Below are positions 15,090-24,055 of a DNA stretch of 34,986 bases, piece by piece; the first letter of the stretch is position 1, and each line of letters starts with the position of its first letter. Source of the stretch: VMCP01 sp965659745 (GTDB lineage Bacteria; Bacteroidota; Bacteroidia; NS11-12g; UBA955). The notes beneath the pieces are model-generated. The model saw only the letters and a program-made list of their open reading frames with translations. It had not been told where the DNA came from and did no database searches. Both the position numbers and the translations under genes were made by a program. The stretch spans positions 1-34,986 of the forward strand of contig CBFHXF010000018.1 in the NCBI GenBank assembly GCA_965659745.1. Direction: 5' to 3'.

Positions 15090-16343
15090 ATGCAACTCAA
15101 AAGGGTTGTTGTTACAGGTATGGGGGCATTAACCCCAATCGGTAACACACTAGGAGAATACTGGCATGCGCTCGTACAAGGTACCAGCGGTGCTAATCTT
15201 ATTACGCGATTTGATCCGGAAGCTTATAAAGTTAAGTTTGCTTGTGAAATCAAGAATTTCGATCCCCTAACTTTTATGGATCGTAAGGAAGCACGTAAAA
15301 TGGATCCGTTCACCCATTATGCTATGGCTTGTGCTGATGAAGCTATCGCCGATAGTGGGCTCCTACAACAACCTGTAAATCTCGACAGAATCGGGGTTAT
15401 TTGGGGCGCAGGAATTGGTGGTCTTTCCACCTTCTTTGAAGAAGTCGTATCCTACACCAAGGGCGGAGGTACACCACGCTTTTCGCCCTTCTTTATTCCT
15501 AAAATGATCATTGATATAGCCGCCGGCTATATCTCCATTAAACACAACCTTAGAGGTCCCAATTATGGTACTGTTTCGGCTTGTGCATCTTCAACACACT
15601 CGTTAATCGACGCGTTTAATCTTATCCGTTTGGGTAAGGCAGATGCCATCGTTGCTGGTGGTTCTGAAGCCTGTGTTAATGAACCTGCAGTGGGCGGATT
15701 CAGTAACATGAAAGCATTAAGCGAACGTAACGATGATTTTTCAACCGCCTCTAGGCCATTCGATAAAGATCGCGATGGTTTTGTTATGGGCGAGGGTGGT
15801 GCTTCTCTCATACTCGAAGATTTAGACCATGCCAAAGCGCGTGGTGCAAAAATTTACGCTGAAATCGTAGGCGGTGGAATGACCGCAGATGCCTACCACC
15901 TCACCGCACCACATCCAGAAGGATTAGGAGCTAAAAATGTGATGTTCCAAGCGTTAGAAGACGCTCACATGACGGCGAGCGAAATCGACTACATTAACGT
16001 GCATGGAACCTCAACTCCATTGGGCGATATTGCTGAAATTAAAGCCATTACCCAAGTGTTTGGTGAACACATTTACAACCTAAATATCAGTTCAACAAAA
16101 TCCCAAACTGGGCACCTATTAGGCGGGGCAGGGGCTATCGAAGCCGTTGCGTGTGTCATGGCAGTAAAACATGATATCGTGCCCCCCACGATCAATCACC
16201 AAACCCCCGATCCCGAAATAGATTCAAAATTGAATCTTACCTTTCATACGGCGCAAAAAAGAACTGTGAATGCCGCATTGAGTAATACTTTTGGATTTGG
16301 CGGGCATAACGCTTCGGTGATATTCAAAAAATACGTTGATTAA
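15090..16343 (+). CDS. fabF: Beta-ketoacyl-ACP synthase II
   Basis: 417 aa condensing enzyme that elongates acyl-ACP with malonyl-ACP. The thiolase-fold catalytic triad is intact: Cys165 in VSACASSTH, His305 in NVHGTSTPLGD and His342 in KSQTGHLLGGAG. The start MQLKRVVVTGMGALTPIGN and the C-terminal NTFGFGGHNAS are standard for FabF. Context (acpP upstream, rnc downstream) and length agree with FabF rather than FabB. It is co-transcribed with acpP; rnc follows after 9 bp. Confidence 0.98.
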   Translation: MQLKRVVVTGMGALTPIGNTLGEYWHALVQGTSGANLITRFDPEAYKVKFACEIKNFDPLTFMDRKEARKMDPFTHYAMACADEAIADSGLLQQPVNLDRIGVIWGAGIGGLSTFFEEVVSYTKGGGTPRFSPFFIPKMIIDIAAGYISIKHNLRGPNYGTVSACASSTHSLIDAFNLIRLGKADAIVAGGSEACVNEPAVGGFSNMKALSERNDDFSTASRPFDKDRDGFVMGEGGASLILEDLDHAKARGAKIYAEIVGGGMTADAYHLTAPHPEGLGAKNVMFQALEDAHMTASEIDYINVHGTSTPLGDIAEIKAITQVFGEHIYNLNISSTKSQTGHLLGGAGAIEAVACVMAVKHDIVPPTINHQTPDPEIDSKLNLTFHTAQKRTVNAALSNTFGFGGHNASVIFKKYVD

Positions 16344-16352
16344 TTACGGCAA

Positions 16353-17075
16353 TTGCTGTTTTCCTCTAAACATAAACATTTGCGTACGTCGATTTATCGA
16401 CTTACCGGTGTGCGTCCAATTAGAATTAAAATCTATAAAGAGGCCTTTACACATTCTTCTGTAGGCGAAGCACGAGAGGCAAATAAAATTTCATTTACCA
16501 ATAACGAACGCCTAGAATTTTTAGGCGATGCCATCCTAGATGCCATAGTTGCTGAAATTCTTTTCAATCGTTTTCCTTATCGTGATGAAGGGTTTCTTAC
16601 CGAAATGAGAACCCGAATTGTAAATCGCGACCAATTAAGCGATTTGGCACATAAAATGGGTTTGGTAGAATTCATTCAAATGAAACCCGAGCTCCAAAAA
16701 AACCATACGGCAGTAAAAAGTATCGGGGGAAACGCATTAGAAGCCTTAATTGGAGCTATCTACCTCGATCGTGGTTACAAAAAAGTCTCGTGGTTCATAC
16801 GGCATCGCCTAATGGGACAGTTTTTAGATATGGACAAGCTCATGAAAACTACCGTTAGTCATAAGGCCGTTTTCATGAAATGGATACAGAAAAATCAAAA
16901 AGAGTTAAGATGGGAGCAAGAATCCGATGCCGATTCACGGCATGGTAAGCATACCGTTACACTTTATATAGACGGAGAGTTGTGGTTTACTGAAGTCAAT
17001 AAAAGCCGCAAACGCGCAGAAGAACTTTGCTGCGAGAAAGCTTGTCGCAAACTCGATCTTTCTTTTCAACTATAA
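16353..17075 (+). CDS. rnc: Ribonuclease III (TTG start; Asn at one metal-ligand position)
   Basis: 240 aa double-strand-specific endoribonuclease for rRNA and mRNA processing. The RNase III signature NERLEFLGDAILD (51-63) supplies the acidic residues corresponding to E. coli E38, E41 and D45. In the second metal site, GNALEALIGA has Asn127 where E. coli has D114, while the Glu equivalent to E117 is kept (E130). A dsRNA-binding domain covers about 165-236 and ends with KRAEELCCEKACRKL. The most plausible start is TTG at 16353, 9 bp after fabF; no ATG lies in frame near it. The 3' end overlaps the convergent helicase gene by 6 bp. Confidence 0.93.
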   Translation: MLFSSKHKHLRTSIYRLTGVRPIRIKIYKEAFTHSSVGEAREANKISFTNNERLEFLGDAILDAIVAEILFNRFPYRDEGFLTEMRTRIVNRDQLSDLAHKMGLVEFIQMKPELQKNHTAVKSIGGNALEALIGAIYLDRGYKKVSWFIRHRLMGQFLDMDKLMKTTVSHKAVFMKWIQKNQKELRWEQESDADSRHGKHTVTLYIDGELWFTEVNKSRKRAEELCCEKACRKLDLSFQL

Positions 17076-20000
17076 CGATTCGTCAGTAGGTAAATATTTT
17101 ACCCACCCTTGTTGTTTGGTAAATTCACACCAACTACAGCCATCCTTGCCGCAGCCGTTTAAAAAGTCACGTTTCTCTAAACGCTCCTGAGCCGCTCTAA
17201 TGAGTTCCCTTAAAATAGCTGTATGCTCCGCATTATAATACATTTCGATGGTTTCGAATTGACCTTCCTCATTTTCCGTTAACGATTCTATAGCACCTTT
17301 ATCACAAAACAATCCCAATTCTTTATTTGCGTTAACCATCATAACATAAATACCTACTTGTAGCCAATAATCGGATGGTATATCGCCCGCTTTAAAGCGA
17401 CTACTTAAGCGACTTTTTTCCCTTATTTTCTTAACTTTTCCTGTTTTGTAATCAGCAATAATTGCTCGACTTCCATCTATAATTAACTTATCGATATTTC
17501 CCTTAAGTAAAACACCGTCAATTTCAGTTTGTATCGAGTACTCTGTCTTGGTATGGGAATTTTTCGAATATTCTTCTTTTTTGGATTCTAAAAGAACGCC
17601 TAAAATACTTCTACCTTGTTCCAATCGAGATTCGAATTGTTTTTCAGTGAAACTTCCTTTCATACGGTGCATCTGGAAATCAAAATATTGCTTCCATTCT
17701 TCCACATTCAGCCACCTATTTTCTTCTCTTTGAATATCAACTAAATAGCGCATACATGCGTGCATCGCATTTCCGTATGATAAATATTCACTTGGACTTG
17801 AAGGTACCCGCACGATATAATTAAAATAGAAAGTAACCCCACACTTTAAGATGCTTTGAATGGAGGAGGGCGAAAAAGTAAATCTTTGTATTCGTTCTTC
17901 GAGCCAATCTTCAGCAGAAACTTCCAATATAGGCTTCCCTTTGCGCAATAATATTTGATGCTGTGCCCAAATTAAATCTTTTTCATGCAAGGTCCTAGCT
18001 TTGGGATTGCTCTGGAAATACTCAGGGTTTACTTCTCCGATAAACTGGCTCGGCGTTAAACTATCTTTATTTTCCGTAAGTTTTTGTGTGAAATAGGAGA
18101 TGTGCACGCTCTTTTTAGCTCGTGTTATGGCAACAAAGAACAATCGACGGCGTTCTTCCATGGCTTGGGAAAGCTCTTCGGAGTTTTCGATTTGACCTCG
18201 AAATGCCTCCAATAATTCTCTCATCTTGAACGGATATTGAGTGGCTGAAGCATCGCCCCATTCTTTTTCTAAGGCTCGAATTATAAATACATGATCAAAT
18301 TCCAATCCTTTAGAGCTGTGTGCCGTATAAAGTTGAATCCCTTTGTTATTTCCAATTCGTTTTTCAAGAGAAATTTCAATGCCTGCTGCACGTAAAGTTT
18401 CTATTTGATTTAACAATTCGTTCAATTTTATAAACGGAAACCTCTCACATTGTTGGTTAACGTGTGAAGTAAAGGTATGAAGTACTTCCAGGAGCCAGTG
18501 ACTATCGGGATTTTGAGTCGCCAGCGCTAAAAATCCGAATTCTGAGAATACCTGAGCCACTAAATCCCCAACATTCGTCGATGCCGTGTTTTTTATCCAT
18601 TTTTCGATAAAATCAAACAAAGTAACTAAAGCGCTCTTTTCTTTTTCCTCTAAATAAGGAGTCGCAATGTTGCCTTTTTTAATTTCATGTAAATGTTCCC
18701 TCCAACTGTAACCACTGTAAACCGCTTCTTTGCGTTTTTGTATACGATACTCTTGAATATCGGTGCTTAACTGATTTAAAGCAATGGGCCTAAATTGATA
18801 TAAATTACTTGCTAGTAAGGGATAAAGTAAATATTCCCCGCTATTAGGTTCTTGAAGCTCGCGATTCAAATATTCCAACCAGGTTAAGAGTAAATCTACG
18901 ATAGGCTCAGTTAAAATATTGATTTTTCGATTGAGAACGAATGGTATATTCCGTTCTCTAAACAAGGCTATAAAATCATCGGCAAAGCGATGTTTGGGAT
19001 ATAAAATGGCAATGTCTTGAGGTGCCGTTCCATTTTGGATGAGCGTTTCTATGTCTTGAGTTACCCCTAAAATTTCATGAAATTCATTCGTATATGCGTG
19101 AATTTGAGGTTCTAATGGATCAAAATTGCGATTTGCGCCTGAACTTTCCAATTCTTTAGATAATCCCACTTCGCTGTTGGTCAAACGCAAGGTATTATTG
19201 CGAATGAGACTTGAGGAAGCATCTAAAATAGCCTGTGAACTTCTATAATTGTCCGTGAGCACTATGGTTTGCAAAGTATTGTAATAGCGCTGTTTGAATT
19301 CAAGCATGTTGCCAATACGAGCCCCTTGAAATGCGTAAATGCTTTGATCATCGTCTCCAACCACAAAGCAATTGGCTTGATCGCCCCAATAATCAGTTAA
19401 TAATCGCAAAATATCTCCTTGCTGGTAGGAGGTATCTTGAAATTCATCGACCAATACAAACTGAAAGCGTTCTTGAACGCTCATTTTATAATCTTCGTCG
19501 GTGCTTAATTTTTCATGCACCCAATCTATCATATCACTGAATTCATAAACCCCTAATGCGGCTTTTTTGGATTTATACTCGGGATATAAATGCACTGCGG
19601 CAAGGAGTTTTTCCCAACTGGAAAATAATAAGTTATACTCTTTTTCTTTGATATCGCCCGCTTTCGCGGTTTTGGTAGCGCGGCTATATACCGCCTTCGG
19701 AAAACATGCCTTGAAAAATTCAGGATCTTTCAGTTTTTGAATGTAGGATTCGATTTCCTCTGAACTTAATTGCAATTCGCGCATGGCGTTCCAGGTTTGA
19801 TTCAGTTGCCAATTCAAATGGGTATTATACGATTCATAATCTTTAATTACAGAATCATGTGGAAGTGATTCCATGATCGATTGGAAGATTTCGACTTTTT
19901 CCAAATCGTCGATTACGCGCAACTCACGACGTGAATATAAATCAGGTCGCTCTGAAATTAATCGATTGCACAAACTATGAAACGTATGAATATTTACCCG

Positions 20001-20252
20001 GTATGAATCAGTACCCATGAAAGCACTTAATCGTTGCCTCATGGCCGTGGCACCTGCTTCGGTATACGTGAGGCATAAGATATTTTCAGGTCTGGTATCA
20101 CTTTGCTTCAGAATATTTAAAATTCGCGCGGCTAAAATCTGCGTTTTTCCGGTGCCTGGTCCTGCGATTACCATAACAGGGCCCTCAATGGTTTGAACTG
20201 CTTTTTGTTGCGCCTGATTTAATGATTGGAATAACTCTTCAAAAGTTTGCAT
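17070..20252 (-). CDS. UvrD/PcrA-type ATP-dependent helicase with C-terminal cysteine-bearing PD-(D/E)XK nuclease domain
   Basis: 1060 aa from the ATG at 20252; a start 12 codons earlier overlaps the promoter of the divergent gene. Superfamily 1A motifs in order: Walker A GPGTGKT (31-37), LVDEFQDTSYQQ (II), VVGDDDQSIYAFQGA (III), AHSSKGLEFDHVFI (V) and LFFVAITRAKK (VI). The C-terminal 270 residues form a RecB/AddB-like nuclease: FSPSSIQSILKCG, then GNIDKLI and IADYKTGK carry the metal and lysine residues. Cys804 with Cys1034, Cys1039 and Cys1042 gives a C-x229-C-x4-C-x2-C set, as in AddB/Cas4-type Fe-S nucleases. It probably processes DNA ends or stalled forks. No partner nuclease gene lies adjacent. 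Confidence 0.92.
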   Translation of the reverse strand: MQTFEELFQSLNQAQQKAVQTIEGPVMVIAGPGTGKTQILAARILNILKQSDTRPENILCLTYTEAGATAMRQRLSAFMGTDSYRVNIHTFHSLCNRLISERPDLYSRRELRVIDDLEKVEIFQSIMESLPHDSVIKDYESYNTHLNWQLNQTWNAMRELQLSSEEIESYIQKLKDPEFFKACFPKAVYSRATKTAKAGDIKEKEYNLLFSSWEKLLAAVHLYPEYKSKKAALGVYEFSDMIDWVHEKLSTDEDYKMSVQERFQFVLVDEFQDTSYQQGDILRLLTDYWGDQANCFVVGDDDQSIYAFQGARIGNMLEFKQRYYNTLQTIVLTDNYRSSQAILDASSSLIRNNTLRLTNSEVGLSKELESSGANRNFDPLEPQIHAYTNEFHEILGVTQDIETLIQNGTAPQDIAILYPKHRFADDFIALFRERNIPFVLNRKINILTEPIVDLLLTWLEYLNRELQEPNSGEYLLYPLLASNLYQFRPIALNQLSTDIQEYRIQKRKEAVYSGYSWREHLHEIKKGNIATPYLEEKEKSALVTLFDFIEKWIKNTASTNVGDLVAQVFSEFGFLALATQNPDSHWLLEVLHTFTSHVNQQCERFPFIKLNELLNQIETLRAAGIEISLEKRIGNNKGIQLYTAHSSKGLEFDHVFIIRALEKEWGDASATQYPFKMRELLEAFRGQIENSEELSQAMEERRRLFFVAITRAKKSVHISYFTQKLTENKDSLTPSQFIGEVNPEYFQSNPKARTLHEKDLIWAQHQILLRKGKPILEVSAEDWLEERIQRFTFSPSSIQSILKCGVTFYFNYIVRVPSSPSEYLSYGNAMHACMRYLVDIQREENRWLNVEEWKQYFDFQMHRMKGSFTEKQFESRLEQGRSILGVLLESKKEEYSKNSHTKTEYSIQTEIDGVLLKGNIDKLIIDGSRAIIADYKTGKVKKIREKSRLSSRFKAGDIPSDYWLQVGIYVMMVNANKELGLFCDKGAIESLTENEEGQFETIEMYYNAEHTAILRELIRAAQERLEKRDFLNGCGKDGCSWCEFTKQQGWVKYLPTDESL

Positions 20253-20298
20253 TACCTGAAATATACGTCGAGAAACTAAAAAAAACAACGAACCTTAA

Positions 20299-20306
20299 TA
20301 TCTTTG
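20299..20306 (+). promoter_or_regulatory. -7 box (TATCTTTG) for the DUF1599 operon
   Basis: Perfect TAnnTTTG ending 6 nt before the ATG at 20313. A -33 element is not obvious. Confidence 0.6.
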
Positions 20307-20312
20307 TTGCTC

Positions 20313-20852
20313 ATGTCGACTACATCCGTGCAATACGATTCGGTAGTTTCCCACTGTAAGGAAATCTTCCAAAAGAAAAATAAAGATTACGGTCCGTCGT
20401 GGCGTTTATTCCGACCCAGCAGTTTAACCGATCAAATACTTATAAAAGCCCAACGTATTCGCAATATTGAATCCAGTGGAAAAAACCATGTAGGAGATGA
20501 TATAAGGGGAGAATTTATGGGAATTGTGAATTATTCGTTAATGGCCCTGATTCAATTGAAATTTCCCTCAGAAAATGAAGAAGAGCCTTCAATGGAATTG
20601 TTAAATCAATTTTACCATGACGCTATAACTGAAACCAAAGACCTGATGATGTTGAAAAATAGCGATTATGGAGAAGTTTGGAGGGAAATGCGCATCAGCA
20701 GTTTAACGGATATGATTTTGGTGAAATTGGCCCGAATTAAACAAATTGAAGACAATCACGGCATCACCCAGGCCAGCGAAGGCGCAGATGCCAATTACCA
20801 AGATATCATCAACTATGCTATATTTGCTCTGATCCGACAAACAGAGCAATAA
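20313..20852 (+). CDS. DUF1599 domain protein with internal duplication
   Basis: 179 aa from the ATG at 20313; a TTG three codons earlier overlaps the -7 box. Two copies of one module are plain: KNKDYG (22-27) with KNSDYG (115-120), SSLTDQILIKAQRIRNIE (36-53) with SSLTDMILVKLARIKQIE (129-146), and GIVNYSLMALI (70-80) with DIINYAIFALI (163-173). From memory, DUF1599 has also been called a nucleotide-modification-associated domain, so a nucleotide-handling role is possible but unproven. Cytoplasmic. It heads a four-gene operon: the next start codon comes one base after its stop. Confidence 0.85.
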   Translation: MSTTSVQYDSVVSHCKEIFQKKNKDYGPSWRLFRPSSLTDQILIKAQRIRNIESSGKNHVGDDIRGEFMGIVNYSLMALIQLKFPSENEEEPSMELLNQFYHDAITETKDLMMLKNSDYGEVWREMRISSLTDMILVKLARIKQIEDNHGITQASEGADANYQDIINYAIFALIRQTEQ

Positions 20853-20853
20853 A

Positions 20854-22374
20854 ATGAAATTATTTTTTAATGTAACCAAACTGTTGACCGGAGCCTTGTT
20901 TGTGTTCTCCGGCTTAGTAAAGTTAAATGACCCCTCGGGTTTTTCTATCAAACTCAATGAATACTTTGATGTTTTTGCCGAAGATGTTGCCCAAAGGCAA
21001 GATTCGGTAAAATTGAAGGTGCAATTTGATTTTGAAACACGCATTCAGCAAAATTTCATTCTGTATCCTTCCGATCACGTTAAAAACGTACAAATTGATA
21101 TTAAAACTGATTCTTTACAAGGGTGTGATGTTGATTTTAAATGGGGCGGGATGGAAGGACGAAGTGCCCATTTTGAAAAGCTTAAAGCCCTTCCCAAGCA
21201 GATTCATGCGTTTGTGATATCCTCAAATAGCAGCATACTTGAAAAGTCCGTTGCATTAGATTCGACTCAACAGTCCTTGACGGAATTTCAAACCACAATT
21301 GATTTTGATATCAAACACTTAGTAAAGTCGACTGGTTTTTTAACCGCCTTTTTTAAAACATGCAAATCGTATTCGCTGTATTTCAGTATCTTCTTTTGCG
21401 GCTTGGAAGTGATTTTAGGATTGGCATTATTATTGGGTTACGAAATTCGGATTACTGTAATTACAACGGCCCTATTGATCGTGTTCTTTACATTCTTAAC
21501 GGGCTATAGCGCTTACTATAATAAGGTAACCGATTGTGGCTGTTTTGGCGATTTTCTAAAATTAGAACCTTGGACTTCCTTCAAAAAGGATTTGATTTTA
21601 TCGGGGTGTGTGATCGTTTTAATGTTAGGATGGAAGCACAATAGACCCGTTTTTATCCAAAACAAAGGCCATTGGGTTATGGGTGGATTGTCGGCAATTA
21701 CCTTCGGTTTTGGTGTTTATTGCTATTTTTACCTGCCTGTTTGGGACTTTTTACCCTACAAGAAGGGGAATGATATTAACTATATCATGAATCATATTCC
21801 TCAAGGTGAACGCGCCACAGACAGCATTCAAATTCGTTTCGTTATGCAAAAAGGTGATGATTCTGTAAAGGTTACAACCATGGAATATGCGGATTATGCA
21901 CAAAAAGGGTACACCTTTATTCGACAAGACCGACAATTAATTGTGGAGGGGTATAAATCGCCTATTCACGATTTTGCTATATATAATATGGTAACCGGTG
22001 AAGATATAAAAGATCGCTTCTTACAATCCCAAAATTACCAAATGGTTTTTATTATGCCCTTTTTGAGTGAAGCCAATACCTCATCACTTAAGGATGTAAT
22101 AACCTTGTATGAATTGGGTAAACAACAGGGTTGGGATTTTTATGCATTGAGTTCGGCATCGCTGCAACCAAGTAAGGAATTTATCAAAGAACATCAATTG
22201 CCTTTCGAATTGTATGCTGCAGATCAAAAAATGCTAATGACGATGGCGCGGTACAATCCAACCTTCTATCTTTTTAAGGGAAGTAGGGTTTTAGAAAAGT
22301 ATAGCGGACATAACATACCGGTTTTTTCAGAATTATTGGCATTTACCGAAGGTATAATTATTAATGAAGATTAA
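20854..22374 (+). CDS. BT_3928-like DoxX/MauE-type membrane protein with C-terminal thioredoxin-like domain
   Basis: 506 aa. Membrane helices appear at about 4-24, 167-190, 196-217, 247-262 and 274-292. TM1 carries the DoxX-like FVFSGLVKLNDPSGF. A soluble insertion (30-165) lies between TM1 and TM2. TDCGCFGDF (about 226-234) is the CGCFG motif of MauE/DoxX-type redox membrane proteins. The C-terminal domain (about 300-500) looks thioredoxin-like, with an NPTFYLF segment at the expected cis-Pro position, but there is no CxxC at the usual site, where MPFLSEANTSS stands instead. A role in envelope thiol chemistry is plausible but inferred. Its 3' end overlaps the permease gene by 11 bp. Confidence 0.8.
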   Translation: MKLFFNVTKLLTGALFVFSGLVKLNDPSGFSIKLNEYFDVFAEDVAQRQDSVKLKVQFDFETRIQQNFILYPSDHVKNVQIDIKTDSLQGCDVDFKWGGMEGRSAHFEKLKALPKQIHAFVISSNSSILEKSVALDSTQQSLTEFQTTIDFDIKHLVKSTGFLTAFFKTCKSYSLYFSIFFCGLEVILGLALLLGYEIRITVITTALLIVFFTFLTGYSAYYNKVTDCGCFGDFLKLEPWTSFKKDLILSGCVIVLMLGWKHNRPVFIQNKGHWVMGGLSAITFGFGVYCYFYLPVWDFLPYKKGNDINYIMNHIPQGERATDSIQIRFVMQKGDDSVKVTTMEYADYAQKGYTFIRQDRQLIVEGYKSPIHDFAIYNMVTGEDIKDRFLQSQNYQMVFIMPFLSEANTSSLKDVITLYELGKQQGWDFYALSSASLQPSKEFIKEHQLPFELYAADQKMLMTMARYNPTFYLFKGSRVLEKYSGHNIPVFSELLAFTEGIIINED

Positions 22375-23416
22375 TAAAATACGCAACAAAATCGCATATT
22401 TCAGCTCTGTAATTTTGGGCCTGGTATTGGTGGTCTTTTTTTTATTTCAAGCACTACCAGGCCCCGAACAAATCTTGAGCGGACAGCGCACTGATAAAGC
22501 CACAACAGATGCAATAGTACGCGATTTGGGCTTAGATCAACCCACTTGGAAACAGGCCTTACTCTATATTAACGACATCAGCGTAATCTCTGTTTATCCT
22601 AAAGACCGAATTCCCAATTTTGTGAACGGAAAGTTTCTCTATTTAGGGAAATACGCTTTAGGCATAAAGTTACCTTACTTACGAACCTCGTTTCAAACCA
22701 AACTACCTGTCAATAATCTTTTGGGGGAAGCCTTTATTGGAACGGTTTTGCTCACGTTTGCGGCCATGTTTTTAGCCTTATTAATAGGCATTCCTCTTGG
22801 GGTATGGGCTGCATCTCGAAAAGACAGTCGTTGGGATAGAGGTATCGTGGCTCTTTCAACCCTTGGAATTTCAGTGCCCTCCTTTTTTTCAGCCATGCTT
22901 TTTTCTTGGTTATTTGGATTTGTTTACCGCGAATACACAGGTTTACCGATGACAGGCAGTTGGCTGGAATTAAATTCCGATGGTTCAGAGCGTATTTTGA
23001 AACTTTCGCATTTGATTTTACCTGCCCTTGCATTGGGAATAAGGCCTTTAGCCGTGTTTATTCAACTCACGAGAAACACCATGGTGGATGTTTTGACATT
23101 AGATTTCATAAAAACAGCCCAAGCTAAGGGAGTGTCAGATAAAAAGGTCATATGGAGGCATGCATTCCCAAATGCATTGAACCCGATTGTTACGTCTATT
23201 GGTGGCTGGTTTAGCAGTTTACTAGCAGGTTCCTTCTTTACCGAGTATATCTTCCAATGGAAGGGAATGGGCAAAGTGAGTATAGAAGCACTTCAGCAAA
23301 GTGATTTTCCAGTGGTTATGGGGGCTGTTTTATTAACAGCATGTTTGTTTTTTATCATCCATCAGTTTACAGAATGGTTGTATGTTTGGATTGATCCCCG
23401 ATTGAAACATGGATAA
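22364..23416 (+). CDS. ABC transporter permease, oligopeptide/nickel DppB-OppB type, without partners
   Basis: 350 aa. The N-terminal helix with FFLFQALPGPEQIL and DLGLDQPTWKQ is typical of DppB-like permeases. Four or five more helices follow. The cytoplasmic coupling EAA loop is clear: FIKTAQAKGVSDKKVIWRHA, then FPNALNPIVT. LLAGSFFTEYIFQWKGMG and the C-terminal WIDPRLK are also family-typical. There is no DppC-like permease, ATPase or binding protein in this window, so partners must be encoded elsewhere or the protein works in another complex. It overlaps the DoxX-like gene by 11 bp and aroK by 8 bp (ATGGATAA). Confidence 0.9.
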   Translation: MKINKIRNKIAYFSSVILGLVLVVFFLFQALPGPEQILSGQRTDKATTDAIVRDLGLDQPTWKQALLYINDISVISVYPKDRIPNFVNGKFLYLGKYALGIKLPYLRTSFQTKLPVNNLLGEAFIGTVLLTFAAMFLALLIGIPLGVWAASRKDSRWDRGIVALSTLGISVPSFFSAMLFSWLFGFVYREYTGLPMTGSWLELNSDGSERILKLSHLILPALALGIRPLAVFIQLTRNTMVDVLTLDFIKTAQAKGVSDKKVIWRHAFPNALNPIVTSIGGWFSSLLAGSFFTEYIFQWKGMGKVSIEALQQSDFPVVMGAVLLTACLFFIIHQFTEWLYVWIDPRLKHG

Positions 23417-23933
23417 AGTATTTTTAGTAGGACTACCTGCATCCGGAAAAACCACCATTGGAAAATGGTTATCCCAAAAAATGAATTGGGCTTTCTTAGA
23501 TTTGGATGAATGCATAACGGATGAGTTCCAAATCTCGGTTCGAGATTTTTTTGATCAATTTGGAGAAGCTGCTTTCAGGGAAAAGGAAACCGAAATTTTA
23601 AGAAGTACAGAGACCATGACGCAAGTAATAATTGCTTGCGGCGGTGGAACAGCGGCACATTCTGACAATATGAAATGGATGCAAGAAAGGGGAATAACCG
23701 TATTTCTAAATATAGATTTAGGCACCATTCAAACAAGAATTCACGCAAATCCCCACGAACGCCCACTTTTTGAAGGGAAAAACCTCGTGGAAATCAGAGA
23801 AAAATTACAAGAAATGCTCACAAATCGTGGGGATTTTTACCATAAATCAAAAATTATTTGGAATAAATCAATTCCTAATGATTATTTGCATTTGGCTGTA
23901 AATCAAATGGTTATCAATTCTTCGTTGCGCTAA
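23409..23933 (+). CDS. aroK: Shikimate kinase
   Basis: 174 aa. Phosphorylates shikimate at the 3-hydroxyl in the pathway to chorismate, feeding aromatic amino acids, folate and menaquinone. Walker A is GLPASGKTTIGKWL (8-21). The shikimate-binding Asp lies in FLDLDECI, the Arg in FREKETEIL, and the GGG motif in IIACGGGTA. The lid contains NPHERPLF. Length matches the family. It is the last gene of the DUF1599-DoxX-permease-aroK unit, overlapping the permease by 8 bp. No other aro gene is present here. Confidence 0.95.
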   Translation: MDKVFLVGLPASGKTTIGKWLSQKMNWAFLDLDECITDEFQISVRDFFDQFGEAAFREKETEILRSTETMTQVIIACGGGTAAHSDNMKWMQERGITVFLNIDLGTIQTRIHANPHERPLFEGKNLVEIREKLQEMLTNRGDFYHKSKIIWNKSIPNDYLHLAVNQMVINSSLR

Positions 23934-24014
23934 GGTTACAATTTGTTAGTGAAAAGTGTATAATTATTTTGTACTAACAGAAGAAAATCGGTTTGCTAAT
24001 CTCAAAGAGTTTCA

Positions 24015-24022
24015 TACTTTTG
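24015..24022 (+). promoter_or_regulatory. HU gene promoter (-7 TACTTTTG; -33 TTTG at 23992-23995)
   Basis: Perfect TAnnTTTG with TTTG 19 bp upstream, matching the Bacteroidota sigma-factor consensus at both boxes. The leader to the ATG at 24056 is about 28 nt, AT-rich, with no Shine-Dalgarno. This is the best-formed promoter in the window. Confidence 0.75.
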
Positions 24023-24055
24023 AGCCAATCAACTAACAACCAAATTATCCAAAAT

